NCBI GenBank assembly: GCA_014607495.2
Contig: CP053154.1
Location: 3,720,001-3,784,000 of the forward strand
Direction: 5' to 3'
From: Carposina sasakii
Lineage: Eukaryota; Arthropoda; Insecta; Lepidoptera; Carposinidae
DNA length: 64,000 nt
Shown: piece after piece, positions 1-11,113 of the stretch
Numbering within the stretch: position 1 is the first letter of the stretch
Layout: each line of letters begins with the position of its first letter
Position numbers and translations under genes: made by a program
Notes under the pieces: generated by a model
Database searches by the model: none
Seen by the model: only the letters and a program-made list of their open reading frames with translations
Told to the model about the DNA's origin: nothing

Positions 1-113
1 TAAACCAAACGGCATGGCACACACAAGGTAAATAATTCCAAAACAAGGCTACAGTATACACAATCCATATAGAGTAACGTCAGTCAAGTAAGTCTAGTTG
101 CCTCAATCTAGCA

Positions 114-284
114 ACTCTTGGAAACTTCCATCCAGCTTCCGTAAACCAGTCTAGTCACTTCCATCCAGTGACTCTTGGAAACTTCCATCCAGCTTCCGTA
201 TACCAGTCTAGTCACTTCCATCCAGTGACTCTTGGAAACTTCCATCCAGCTTCCGTATACCAGTCTAGTCACTTCCATCCAGTG
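114..284. repeat. 57-bp tandem repeat, three units
   Basis: Three near-identical 57-bp units start at 114, 171 and 228, each opening with actcttg(g)aaacttccatcc; degenerate flanking pieces occur on both sides. 57 is a multiple of three, so both strands stay open and code a 19-residue repeat. This is a side effect of the repeat, not evidence of a gene. It lies just beyond the integrase end of the adjacent minus-strand LTR element, so it may belong to that element's 3' untranslated part or LTR. Confidence 0.85.
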
Positions 285-341
285 ACTCTTGAATACCTCT
301 ATCCGGTATCCGTAAACCACTCTCAATCAGTCAACTCAACA

Positions 342-863
342 TTAATTAGAACATGACGGTCCATCCCCGTCAAGTTCGCACAGATTATCATCACGGTCAC
401 ATGTCAGCATGTCATTGGTAATGTCATTCGCAGGCATTCGCCTAAGTCTGTCATGTGCGTACTTATAGGTTCTATTGGAATTAAGGGCTTTAAGAACGTA
501 ACCTTCAAGTATTATATCAAGATTACCTTCAAGTACCTCCGATACCCTAAAAGGACCTCTATACTTCGGATCAATTAATCGAATTTCGAGTTCACCTGTA
601 GTTACACGAGTTTTTGGCAAACCTGTTGTAAAATAACTGGAATATTCACCTAAAATAGTTAAAAGATCTGACTTTTTACAAGAGGGTATATCTGTGTCAA
701 CATTACTAAAGTCGTTACTGATACTAGAATCGGTTAAAACGTCACAATTTAAAACTGTCAAATTATTTTGTTTTGAAATGCTAAAATTATTTGTTGACAA
801 GTTAATAACGAAGCCTTGACTCAATATTTCACGACCTAGCATAATATCACTACGCATATACAC
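342..863 (-). pseudogene. Ty3/gypsy-type pol remnant: protease tail, start of RT, integrase C-terminus fused
   Basis: The minus-strand reading starts with the end of a retropepsin (the LGREIL segment near the start). A linker follows, then the usual entry into reverse transcriptase (LPKTRVTTGELEIRLIDP). It then jumps directly to the post-integrase tail (KYRGPFRVSEVLEG and YKYAHDRLRRMP). Most of RT, all of RNase H and the integrase core are missing, so the reading is an internal-deletion product that happens to stay open. The element is non-autonomous. Family assignment is by motif only. Confidence 0.7.
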
Positions 864-907
864 ATCGGGTAAAACATGTAATAAAAGTTCTAAACAATAA
901 TCATTAA

Positions 908-1327
908 TTACATTACACAGTATTTGCTGGGTGCTGAATACACTGTTTGACCAATTCCCGTTAGAGAGACAGTTTTAGCAATTCTTTTACCATTGAAACT
1001 TGATGCAACGCTTTCTTTTATTAGTGAACACTCAGCACCCGAATCAAAATGAAAATCATAAAATCTACCTTGATTATTAAGAGCGCCGGTCGGTGGTAAA
1101 GCGGTAAGTGCAACTATCTTTCGTGGATTCAGACGAATTTGACCTCGGCGCACCTCGAAGCCTAGGTACTCTACTTTTTCTTTCAGGAATGAGCACTTTT
1201 TAGGATTTAACGAAAATCCCTTCCCAGAAAGAACTTCTAATACTACCTTTAGTCTATCGAAAGCTTCGTCGATGTTACTGGCCACAACTAGCACGTCATC
1301 CATGTACACTACAACGTACTTGTTCAC
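908..1327 (-). pseudogene. RT palm fragment joined to a second protease fragment
   Basis: The first half is the reverse transcriptase catalytic strand with the YMDD box (VVVYMDDVLVVA) followed by the FSLNPKKC and EYLGF motifs of Ty3/gypsy RTs. The second half (after LPPTGAL) is the active-site part of a retropepsin, DSGAECSLIKES. In an intact element protease precedes RT, so this order (RT then protease) shows rearrangement. The neighbouring 1336-1527 segment carries another version of the same protease region. Confidence 0.7.
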
Positions 1328-1335
1328 GAGATCGC

Positions 1336-1527
1336 CTAGAGCATGTACGAGGCTATAGAAGTTTGTCCTATACCAGTCATAGAAACATTGTCATAAATTC
1401 GCTTACCACTAAGTTTCAAAGCAATCGATTCTTTAACTAAGGAACACTCTGAACCTGAGTCGTAAGTAAATGGGAATGACTCACCAGAGTGACGCAGAGA
1501 ACCCGAAGGCGCATTCACAATGCACAC
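1336..1527 (-). pseudogene. Retropepsin fragment of the LTR element
   Basis: A short reading with DSGSECSLVKES, the aspartic protease active-site motif D-S/T-G, and SMTGIGQT. It parallels the protease piece in 908-1327, so two diverged copies of the protease N-terminal part lie about 0.3 kb apart. It follows the gag reading frame directly, which is the expected gag-to-protease order. Confidence 0.65.
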
Positions 1528-1529
1528 GT

Positions 1530-2606
1530 CTACTTGCTTTTCCTTAGCTGGACCAGTTCCAGTGCCGCCGCCGGTACCGTTGTTCCCTCCTTGATTTTCC
1601 TCTTCGGGCAGTCGGATGCATAGTGGCCTTGTTCCCGGCAGTTGAAGCAGGTGATGCGATCGGTTCTCCCTGTAGGTTGGTTGGTCGAGTTATGGTCCCC
1701 GTGAAAGGACCTGTGTTTGGACCGGTCATCTTGCTTCTTCGAATTGGCTTTGTTGCGACATTGAAGAGATTTGTGGCCTAGTTGTCCACAATTAAAGCAC
1801 TTGATGGTCACAGCAGATCCATTAGGTCGGTTTCTTTTTAGGTCGGGTCCATCACGATAAATACTTGATGAATAACTTCTCTTCAGGAACGAGACAGCCT
1901 TCAGTTCCTTTTGTAAATGGTTACGCATCTTGATGTCAGTCGTTATAGCAATCCTCTGAACACGTGGCTCTTGTTGTGAAATATGAGCTAAGACAGTGGC
2001 TATTGCTATCTGTTCTGTAGTCAGTCCATTCCACCTTGCCATTAAGGATGTTATGAGGGTAGCGGCGTATGAGGCCAGGCACTCGTTATCTCTCGGTTTC
2101 TTGTCGTGCATACTGATGAGAAAGGAAGCAGCAGTTTCAGGACAGTCATACCTTGCTACGAAAAGCTCCTTAAAATCGGCCCACGTCATATTAGGAAACG
2201 ATATTGAAGACAGCCAAGATGATGCTTCGCCCTTGAGTGCGTGGCTTAACGCGATCATCAGAGAAGATCCATGGCGATGTCGATCTGTGATACACATGTC
2301 CGCGGTCGTTATCCAAGCTCGGGCGTCGATGTCTCTTTTCTCTGGGTCGAAATCAGGAAGGCGAATAGAGTCCGAAGATGCAGGTAGTTTTATTGCTTGC
2401 ACCAACGCCAGAAAATTTTGATTTTGTTGCTCGAAGAGAAGACGCCATTTTTCTTCGCTCGAGTCACTATTTGAAGCACGTGTTTCATGTGGGTGATCCG
2501 GGTTGCATCCCACGCCTGATGACGTAGATGGGTCGAGTGGCGTGCCGTTAGGTGTGTCCGACATCTTCCAAAATCCGAAATAAAGAATGCGGCGTGTAGT
2601 AAACAA
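1530..2606 (-). CDS. Gag-like protein of a Ty3/gypsy-type LTR retrotransposon
   Basis: Open for 358 codons. The first Met is followed within 15 codons by an alternative Met (MSDTPNGTPLDPS), the more likely start. The middle has a retrotransposon gag fold signature (WITTADMCITD, then WADFKELFVARYD). The C-terminal third holds two CCHC zinc knuckles, CFNCGQLGHKSLQC and CFNCREQGHYASDC, which bind RNA in this family. It would package the element RNA in cytoplasmic particles. Gag is intact while pol is badly deleted, so this copy could at most be mobilised by a partner. Confidence 0.8.
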   Translation of the reverse strand: MFTTRRILYFGFWKMSDTPNGTPLDPSTSSGVGCNPDHPHETRASNSDSSEEKWRLLFEQQNQNFLALVQAIKLPASSDSIRLPDFDPEKRDIDARAWITTADMCITDRHRHGSSLMIALSHALKGEASSWLSSISFPNMTWADFKELFVARYDCPETAASFLISMHDKKPRDNECLASYAATLITSLMARWNGLTTEQIAIATVLAHISQQEPRVQRIAITTDIKMRNHLQKELKAVSFLKRSYSSSIYRDGPDLKRNRPNGSAVTIKCFNCGQLGHKSLQCRNKANSKKQDDRSKHRSFHGDHNSTNQPTGRTDRITCFNCREQGHYASDCPKRKIKEGTTVPAAALELVQLRKSK

Positions 2607-2905
2607 GCTTAATTAGGAATCACAAACACTTTCACTGTATCTACGCACAAGATTACTAGGATTCTAGCGGATAACGTAGAAACGTGGTAAGTACAAGACA
2701 GAGGCTGATTAGCACACGTGCTTCGCTCGACAGACGCAACCAGCAAGACCCGAATACCCTCCGGCTCAATTCAAACGACCCGGTGGTCGTTGTAAATCTA
2801 CAGTGGCGCCCTCTCAGTACTCTGTCTTGTCTTTACCCAAGTGACAGCTGTCCTCAAGTCAGTGATAGCTGTCGACTTGACGTTTCTAACTTCAACTATT
2901 GAAAA
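2607..2905 (-). other. Leader and possible LTR of the gypsy-type element
   Basis: Non-coding sequence upstream of gag on the minus strand. A candidate LTR-like start TGTAGATTTACAACG (minus strand, about 2800) follows gggcgccac. No second LTR copy is visible: the matching 3' LTR would lie left of the window. Exact limits are not determined. Confidence 0.3.
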
Positions 2906-2952
2906 TAGATGGCGTTGGAGATCCGACTGTAGGATATGACATCTTGATCTCC

Positions 2953-4039
<1,087 letters not shown>

Positions 4040-4324
4040 TTATAAACAATATTCTCCTCCTCGCGTCGCTTTCCTTATTACTGAGGGTCGTACGATTTGC
4101 CTCCATCTGCTGCGATCCTTACCTTCGTGAAGGGCATTGTGGAAGTTGATGACCAGAGAAGATCGTATTTGGTCCGACCATCTCGTGGGACTGCGTCCTC
4201 TGGGACGTTTGCCATCTACCTTGCCTGTCACCATCAGCTGTTCAAGATTGTGACCCTCTTTACGAGCAATATGTCCGAAGAACTCCAGCACCCTGGCATA
4301 TAGTGGAAGGTCTAGTTTTGACAT
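4040..4324 (-). pseudogene. 3' end of an LINE reverse transcriptase ORF
   Basis: Reads LEFFGHIARKEGHNLEQLM, then GKVDGKRPRGRSPTRWSDQI, and a final RWRQIV segment. This is the characteristic C-terminal tail of RTE-like lepidopteran LINE polyproteins (GHIAR...GKR.RGR...RW.D). Only the last 95 or so residues are present, as expected for a 5'-truncated copy. It sits just downstream of the predicted poly(A) site of heavy troponin I, on the same strand. A related copy on the opposite strand lies at 62142-62460. Confidence 0.75.
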
Positions 4325-4430
4325 TAAGCTATCTCAGAATAGACACGTTGGTGCGAAAGGCGGTCCATGGAATCTGTATAAACAATATAGGGGAATCACA
4401 AATTGGACGAAATAAGAAAAACAATACGTT

Positions 4431-4436
4431 TTTATT
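4431..4436 (-). terminator. AATAAA poly(A) signal after the heavy troponin I last exon
   Basis: Minus-strand AATAAA about 137 nt after the predicted stop at 4573, followed by a T-rich stretch (TTGTTTTTC), as at a cleavage site. It supports 4573-4583 as a genuine last exon. Confidence 0.5.
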
Positions 4437-4572
4437 TAATATTAATTTTACAAAATTTACAAATGTTCCTTATGTTAATGTAGAATATATATAACAAGTA
4501 GAAGCAAGTGTTGTATTAAAGTCCCGTTGTCTTCTACAATTTGTCTCTTCGTTGTTGTAAAGCTTTGAGATA

Positions 4573-4583
4573 TTAAGCGGAAG
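4573..4583 (-). CDS. wupA: Troponin I, predicted last exon of the heavy (PA-rich) isoform
   Basis: After a good acceptor (CTATTTCAG, ending at 4584) the minus strand reads CT TCC GCT TAA. The preceding exon (5416-5478) ends in phase 1 with G, giving GCT TCC GCT stop, so the protein would end ...PPVEASA. The 3' untranslated region would run to about 4410 past an AATAAA at 4431-4436. With only three codons, the evidence is phase, acceptor and poly(A) signal, not homology. Alternatively translation reads on past 5416 to an in-frame stop 10 codons later. Confidence 0.45.
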
Positions 4584-4736
4584 CTGAAATAGAATTAACA
4601 TAGTTTTAATTAAAAAGATGAAGTTGCGACTCTACCTATATAGGTATGTAAAGGTTACCTACGTCTCATTGCAAATATTTTGGGAACAACGACTTATTAT
4701 AATAGAGTAGTAATTCATTATAATATCAAAATTTGC

Positions 4737-4808
4737 CTCTTCCGGAGCTCGAACCTAGGACTTACGGCTTAGCAATCAAGAGCAACTGCGCCAATCCAGG
4801 CGAATCCA
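4737..4808 (-). repeat. tRNA-derived SINE head
   Basis: The minus strand contains an A-box-like TGGCGCAGTTGCTCTTG (4777-4793) and a B-box GGTTCGAGCTC (4745-4755) at tRNA-like spacing. The arms do not fold into a full cloverleaf, so this is a tRNA-derived SINE or tRNA pseudogene. It lies in the last intron of heavy troponin I. Confidence 0.55.
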
Positions 4809-5415
4809 GTCATTAAAATACCCATGTAAATACATGTTCTACATCTTGTACTTTTTTGTATCTATTAACTTTTAAATATAACTGTAGTACCTAAATGTGA
4901 CTATCTGATTGAACTTTTCCACAATATTTATATACCAATTTCTCTTTATAAACAAACCTTATGGTTATTAATGATACCTATTAATATCAAAAATTCTAAA
5001 TAGCCGTCCTTTATGACATAGTTCAACATCGCTCATATAAAAATGCAACCCAGTTACGGAACGGAAAACTTTATTCATAAGCTGCTTACAAAACGTCTAG
5101 GTATTCCGAATAAAGTTGCCGCTCCTTTCCGGTATTCTTTTCTATGTATCTATTTCGTTTCGCTTGTATTAAAATGTGAGCCGAATTGTATTCACAGAAT
5201 ATCAGTATAGTTTGAAATTAATATAAATATGGGAACTGTTATTTAAGGAAAGAAAATCCAACTTTTAGTGGGTATATCGTAGTAGAAATACTTTTCTCTT
5301 GACCATACATATTGATTCACAAATACTCGTAAATACGTTGATGTGTGTGCGCACAAGCTATATTGTTATACTCTGAAATGGTATAACTATTTGTTATTAA
5401 ATATGTTTATTCTAC

Positions 5416-5478
5416 CTTCAACAGGTGGCGCTGGTGCTGGAGCCGGTTCTGGCGCAGGCGCAGGCGCGGGAGCGGGCG
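5416..5478 (-). CDS. wupA: Troponin I heavy-isoform extension exon 5
   Basis: 63 nt, phase 1 to phase 1. The acceptor is TTCTTTTTCAG and the donor G|GTAGAA. Completing the first codon with the upstream G, it reads APAPAPAPAPEPAPAPAPPV then E and a split codon. This is almost pure Ala-Pro, the composition expected of an extended, flexible linker. Reading into the intron would give a stop after 10 more codons. Part of the Pro/Ala-rich C-terminal tail discussed under 7095-7316. Confidence 0.65.
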
Positions 5479-5766
5479 CTGAAAAAGAATACATGTCAAG
5501 TAAATATTTATGTAACTGAAATTGTATTTATTATTTACCCAAAGTTTAACCTCAATTTTACAGTACGTACCTAATAAATAGATGGTTGCACTCAAAAACT
5601 TACGGGTCTAAAAGTTTTAGGGAGGTTAGTCAAGTTTAACTTAGAACTTCATACCTAACGCATTTTGTAATACAGGAAATATGACTCAGCCAAAGGTAGT
5701 CGCAATCAAGTCGACTGACCGTACAGCTAGGCAATATGAAATCGTATAAAATAAATTCGGTATATA

Positions 5767-6142
5767 CAGGATGTTTTTTCATTGCCACCCTTAACGAAGG
5801 GTACGTACTTTATATATCAAATAAAGTAAGTTTATGCCAAAAAAATTCTGGGAAACGATGTAAATTTTTTGATTTTTTTGAAACTATTTGATCGGATGAA
5901 ATTTATAGTGTCCAGTGTTTATGCTAATTTTTTCATATACAGATATTAATAATTTCTCGTGAAAAAATCTTGCTACACGCATCAATGTGCATTTATGCAG
6001 AAAAACGCAGTCTATTTATTCAACTTTGGACCCTAATATTTTGAAAACCAGACACTTCCCAGGTGTGCTTCCATGGAGAAAAATCGTGATGATGAGGAGA
6101 TACCGCAGTTTTCGGGAACGTTGACGACCAAAAATCATCCTG
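5767..6142. mobile_element. MITE family B, copy 1
   Basis: A 376-bp element flanked by TA, starting CAGGATGTTTTTTC and ending as the inverse of CAGGATGATTTTTGG. It matches 8797-9179 and 58931-59313 over its length in inverted orientation, with the shared word gggtccaaagttgaataaatag-like in the middle. TA flanks and CAGG termini suggest Tc1/mariner-type mobilisation. It lies in the intron between heavy-isoform extension exons 4 and 5. Confidence 0.8.
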
Positions 6143-6240
6143 TATATAGGTACATTATAGTGGTACGAGGCAGGGATTCTACATGCATAATACATTAGTT
6201 AATTTGCTTTAGGTAATTTCTAATGTAAATGTTAAGTTAC

Positions 6241-6309
6241 CGTCTGCAGGCGCGGCTGCGGGAGGTGGTGCCGCTGCATCAGGGGCAGGCGCTGTTGGTG
6301 CTGGTGCTC
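6241..6309 (-). CDS. wupA: Troponin I heavy-isoform extension exon 4
   Basis: 69 nt, phase 1 to phase 1, between acceptor AATATTTTTAG and donor G|GTAACT. It reads (G)APAPTAPAPDAAAPPPAAA then PAD and a split Gly. No stop in this frame. Same Ala/Pro-rich composition as its neighbours on the same strand. Confidence 0.65.
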
Positions 6310-6450
6310 CTAAAAATATTATTATTATGATATTAACAAGACGTATCTTAGACACTGTTGTGAACTTCCTAATAAATTTAAAGTTACCAAGAACGAAAGG
6401 AAATTATCTTAATGAGCTGTCGTTAATAAAAGAGTGTATTAGCTACTCAC

Positions 6451-6510
6451 CTTCCGCTGGAGGGGCAGCGGCTGGGGCACCTTCCACTGGCGCTGCAGGT
6501 GCGGGCGCTC
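6451..6510 (-). CDS. wupA: Troponin I heavy-isoform extension exon 3
   Basis: 60 nt, phase 1 to phase 1. The donor G|GTGAGT is a full consensus. The acceptor (ACTTCGAAG) has a weak polypyrimidine tract, so this exon may be a skipped cassette. It reads (G)APAPAAPVEGAPAAAPPAE and a split Gly. Because 60 is divisible by three, skipping it keeps the frame. Confidence 0.6.
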
Positions 6511-7094
6511 CTTCGAAGTAAAGTTAAACATAAATAGTTGTTTTTACCCCTTAAATATAGACAGTGGAATAATAAAATTTGGAAATATAGATGACGCTTT
6601 TGATATGGGATTAAATACTTCGTATCTACCAAAAATCGTTACAAAATGCATGTATATCATAAATATTCAAAGGTAAGACACGAGACACGAAGTAGATAAA
6701 ACTACAAGTACTATCTTCAACTTTAATGACATACAGTATGTAATTTTTAGTATCTAGCACAGCGAGATCTAGATTGCTTTTTATTGCGCATAAATGTATG
6801 TTGGTCGTGTCGGATTTTCATACGCCCGCCTATCATGAGAGGGAAAAAACGTGCACCTATGTTTTTGTACATGCTGACTGGTGGACTTTGTAATATCTTC
6901 TACACCATGCAGGTAAGCAAATCACCGCTTAGATTGGCTCCTGTGATCAAAATAGTAGTGGGAAGGCATTATGTTCCAAAATGAGTATGAAAACTTTAAG
7001 GTAGTGCCCACCGAAATTGGAACTGGGGTAGGCTAACGTCTGGCAGTGGACAGCAATGATCGAATATATAAACTTTGCAATGCTCTAAACAAAC

Positions 7095-7316
7095 CTTCTG
7101 CAGGTACCGCTGGGGCAGCGCCATCTGCGGGTGCTGGGGCTGGTGCCCCCTCTGCTGGGGCTGCTGGTGCTGCCCCATCCGCAGGTGGTGCGGCAGGTGG
7201 AGCACCTTCTGCCGGTGGGACACCCTCAGCAGGTGGGGCACCTTCCGCAGGTGGGGCACCTTCTGCCGGCGGGGCTCCTTCTGCAGGCGGCGCTCCTTCC
7301 GCTGGTGGTGGAGCAC
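7095..7316 (-). CDS. wupA: Troponin I heavy-isoform extension exon 2, (GAPPAE)n repeat
   Basis: 222 nt (74 codons), phase 1 to phase 1, acceptor TTTCTGTCTCAG, donor G|GTTTGT. The first two thirds are about six copies of the hexapeptide GAPPAE (one with V for A), an 18-nt tandem repeat. Then come APPAAPPADGAAPAAPAEG and APAPAPADGAAPAV stretches. The unit matches the character of the Pro/Ala-rich tail known from Lethocerus heavy troponin I (TnH), thought to link thin filaments to other flight-muscle proteins. The plus strand here is also open (GGAPSAG-type repeats), but only as a mirror of the repeat. Confidence 0.75.
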
Positions 7317-7671
7317 CTGAGACAGAAATCTACGTTAAGGCGCTAGGCAGATGGCGGGGCGAGGCGATTTTTTGAGGCAATAAAGACTCGAAGCAAAACG
7401 GAACGGTCTTTTCTCTGCAATGTGCATTGGTATCGTTCTTGGTCAAATTGAGTAGCTGTGCCGTCGTCAGCTTGGTACCAAAGTTTTGTTCTTAACTCTA
7501 ACATTAACTAAAGTCACCAGTCTTAGTTTTCATTATGCCGATTCGTCACTGTAAAAAGGGATTTGGGAGGCGAATAGCGACTGGTTCTCATGTCAAGGTT
7601 GATTTCATGTCTAACGCATTTTTTGAAACCCCAGTATTACAAGCACTTGGGAAGATGAATAAAAATCTAAC

Positions 7672-7756
7672 CCTCTGCCGGCGCGCCCTCTGCTGGCGGT
7701 GCCCCTTCCACTGCTCCCTCTGCCGGTGGAGCATCTCCTGGAGCCGGTTCTCCTTC
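7672..7756 (-). CDS. wupA: Troponin I heavy-isoform extension exon 1 (entry exon)
   Basis: 85 nt between acceptor TGATGTTTTAG and donor GAGG|GTTAGA. It starts in phase 0 and leaves in phase 1, the only extension exon that changes phase. It is therefore the only one that can follow the phase-0 donor inside the 11114-11182 exon. It reads EGEPAPGDAPPAEGAVEGA, then PPAEGAPAE and a split Gly. If its donor is not used, GGT TAG ends the protein here, giving a short-tailed form. Confidence 0.65.
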
Positions 7757-8796
7757 CTAAAACATCAGATCTATTTGATACTTAACCCAGAAAAAGTTTA
7801 ACATTTTAGTTTAGCCATTTTAACATGGTTATAGACATCAATGATAGGAAATTTTCGCTGCATGACACCATTAAAATGAATTTGAATCATTTACTTGTGT
7901 AGTGCAGCGAATATCAGCTATGTTCGAGTAGAATAAAGCAGGTTATCGTAAAATATGATAATTTTGTTACCACCAAGGGAGCGGATGCACAGGTGCTACT
8001 AGTTGGTGTGATATTAATGGCTGTGATAAAGCTCTGGTTTACTGATTGCACTGTAATGGGACGTTGTTTCGTTATTGGTGAAATATGATCCTCTGATATA
8101 CGGAATTCCTACTAGGCTAACTTTTTATTAAAATATAATCCAAACTATATACCGCCAAAAGTTTTTATCAAAATCGTCGTATAAAATTTTAAGACTATAA
8201 AGTAAGGTCATCAGTTTACTATAGATACTTACTGTTATGTTGGTATTTAGTTTAAATTATTCTTTGAGACATTATATTAAAGAAAGCAAATCGCAATCTT
8301 AAAAAGCGTAATGGTACTAAAAAGCCGCAGTGCTAGTGCTTAATTTCACTTAATAGAATTGAAATAAGCGTTATGAAATCATATTACGTTTTAAGCGCTT
8401 GGACGTAGTTATTAAGTGCCAACGTAGTTAATAAGTGCTTTAGTGCATTGGAGGAGTACTCAACTTAAAATAAGCTGAAGCTACTTCAACTAGTCAGCAT
8501 CTAAGTGCTGCAGAGCTGAGGCGTATTAAAGTCTTAAACTTACCGGCAACCGTCGAGCAACTCCACTCTCTAGCATTTCATAGTTGCTAGTTTTACTCAA
8601 AAATTTGCTAGTTTTACTGGTAAAGAACTGGCTAGATACCTCTACTTAAAAGGCCACGTTATGAACGTTTACGTTACACCACCAGCCAGTACCGATTGCA
8701 TCGTTTTTTTGTTTAAGTTCTCATCTCTATGGAAATGCATGTATGCAAATATAGTAAATGTTTATTTCTTAACTGTCCAAAGGGAATATTTAAATA

Positions 8797-9179
8797 CAGG
8801 ATGATTTTTGGTCGTCAACGTTCCCGAAAACTACGGAATCTCCTCATGATCATGATCATTTTTCTCCATGGAAGCATACCTAGGAAGTGTCTGGTTTCCA
8901 AAATATTAGGGTCCAAAGTTGAGTAAATAGACTGCGTTTTTCTGCATAAATGCACATTGACGCGTGTAGCAAGATTGTTTCACGAGAATTAATTGATATC
9001 TGTCTATGAAAAAACTAGCATAAACACTGGACACTATAAATTTCGCCCGACCAATTAATAAAAAATAAAAAATCTAAAAAATTTACATCGCTTCCCAGCA
9101 TTTTTTTTACATAAACTTACTTTATTTGATGTATAGAGTACGTACCCTTCGTTAATGGTGGCAACGAAAAAACATCCTG
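8797..9179. mobile_element. MITE family B, copy 2 (inverted relative to copy 1)
   Basis: 383 bp flanked by TA, beginning CAGGATGATTTTTGGTCG and ending CGAAAAAACATCCTG. It is homologous to 5767-6142 in reverse orientation and to 58931-59313 in the same orientation. No open reading frame of note. Confidence 0.8.
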
Positions 9180-9339
9180 TATAGCTTAGGAAATGACACA
9201 TAGTTTACGTTTGCTTAGAAATTAATTAACACTAACTAGCCATATTGAAATAAAAAAATTATATTAGGATAAAGGATCAGTAGGTACGTAGTAATAAGTA
9301 AAGTACTTCACTAGAACTTACTTCAGTGCAGTAAGTTTT

Positions 9340-9545
9340 ACTTCACCCCAACTAATATTATAAATGCGAAAGTAAGTTTGTTTGTTACCTTTTCAAAATT
9401 GTCTGTTTGCACGCCTCCACGCCAAAACTACTGTATCAATTTGATTAAAATTTGGTACATAGTTAGTCTAGCAAAAAATATTTTATTCCCGGAAAATTTC
9501 GATTTTCTTTTTGCAATCCACGCAGACGAAGTCTCGGGCATCCGC
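9340..9545. repeat. LINE-derived SINE-like repeat, copy E1
   Basis: Begins actaatattataaatgcgaaag and ends with the ccacgcagacgaagtc word common to this family. Related copies lie at 32930-33131, 49957-50281, 54714-54895, 55281-55480 and 56755-56940 in both orientations. The ATTATAAT-type end and the acgaagtcg box recur in all of them. Confidence 0.65.
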
Positions 9546-10311
9546 TTGTAAACACAAAGGAAATTATTTATATGTCGCATAGCCAGAAGATTAATGATTG
9601 TGACCAGAATGAAAGAGGAAGGCGGATCCGTGTGTGTTTTTGAATTTTTCGTCAGAGAGTATAATTATTGTCCTTTGTTTCGAAAAACGTTTCTGCTTCC
9701 GTTTCTGTATGGCTCCACATATGTGCCAGTACTTGGCATCTATTATGATATTATAACGTATCATAGGTATGCATTACTTTAATGCATCTAGGGGCCGATT
9801 GTCAATTTGTTCCAATGATCAGATAGGTCCATTTAAAGGATAAAGTTGAATCTCTATCTTGATCCAGTTTTAGAGAAAGGCAGCAGCAAATTCATTCAGC
9901 AGTTAGAACTATCTGCCTATTGAAAATTCTGCCCCAAGAGACATTATTAGAAAATGGATACAATCATTTCCATTTTTGAATCGAGATAGCTAAACAGATG
10001 TTACTTTAAATGGATACGGGAATGAAACTTGTTAATTTATTTTCCTAAGCAATGAAAAAATAATAATTTACCTACCAGTATTTTATTTTACTGCTCTATA
10101 CTAGAAAATAAACTTTGGATTACATATTATCAAAACAGATTACACACGGAGGTCCTGAACATAATGTAGGGGACGTAGAGAAATCAAACCCAGAGTCATA
10201 CAGTCAGGATGCAGGATTTGTACCTACCTACATAAGTTTGCTTAGGTGTAATGAAATAAGCATGTTAAACAAAATGCTTTTAACGAAATTAAACCACTAT
10301 ACACTATAATG

Positions 10312-10449
10312 AAGAGAACCAGTCTACAGAATTTGAGACTTAAAATCACATGTCTACTAATTCCAAACAACACAGGAATGTTCATATAAGGTAATCATCC
10401 AAATTTTCATAGCATTTCGCTTAACATACCCCTTTTGTTACACACTGTA
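10312..10449. mobile_element. MITE family A, degraded copy
   Basis: Carries gagaacc-agt-ctaca-aatttgagact and the terminal gcttaacataccccttttgttacac words of family A (see 50752-51011). It is shortened and has no clean left end. Confidence 0.6.
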
Positions 10450-10595
10450 GAAGTATTTATAAATTGTTTTTATTAAGAATGTCACTTGAAAATAATAAGA
10501 TTAGAGTGATTGACCATATATTTTTGATGTATTTGAGTAAGGAGCATGAGCCAGTATACTCTATTCTCTTTATGTAGGTAACTGATTTCTTAAGA

Positions 10596-10748
10596 TGGGT
10601 TCCCACGGTGCATGATTTCGCGGACGGACGGCTACGGACGGACGCGCACCACAGACGCGTCTGTATTACCACAGACGCTCCGTTTCCCACGATCCGTGGT
10701 GCGGGCTGGTGCGCGTGCGTCCGTAATATCACGCACCGTGGGAACCCA
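10596..10748. mobile_element. GC-rich foldback MITE
   Basis: 153 bp with perfect 16-bp terminal inverted repeats TGGGTTCCCACGGTGC / GCACCGTGGGAACCCA. The interior is rich in CG and has several ggacgga and cagacg words. It stands out from the AT-rich surroundings. Superfamily not assigned. Confidence 0.8.
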
Positions 10749-10893
10749 CCTTTATGTATAGTGACTGAAATATCCTGAAATGTATTTGTGTATTGGAAGT
10801 GGGTTTCTTATTAACAACAAGGATGAAGGAGCGGGAAAACACAGGGGCACAAATAATTGGGTTACGACACGTAATATAGTACAGAAAATTAAT

Positions 10894-10899
10894 TTTATT
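10894..10899 (-). terminator. AATAAA poly(A) signal of troponin I, long C-terminal form
   Basis: Minus-strand AATAAA about 215 nt beyond the stop at 11114, at the end of an AU-rich 3' untranslated region. Confidence 0.5.
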
Positions 10900-11113
10900 A
10901 AACGTTATCTTACAAAAAATTATTTAATAAATAAATAAATTATATAATAATAGTGTTGATGTAAATTTAGAGACAGCGGATCATGATAATACATAGTTTG
11001 ATTGACTTCGATTTAGCTGATCCATAAGATGGATATATACCACACGAAAAATTATCACATAGACATTTTGGTATAGAGTGTACACATATTGTTTATGGTA
11101 AGGGATCAACACT

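Noticed and set aside
114..284. CRISPR-like array
   Set aside because: Head-to-tail tandem repeat without unique spacers, in an animal genome.
108..356. Repeat proteins on both strands at the left edge
   Set aside because: 57-bp repeat divisible by three keeps both strands open; no other coding evidence.
7046..7375. Plus-strand open reading of 109 codons (Gly/Ala/Pro/Ser-rich)
   Set aside because: It mirrors the minus-strand (GAPPAE)n exon; the repeat has no stops on either strand. Minus strand has splice sites in phase with troponin I, plus strand does not.
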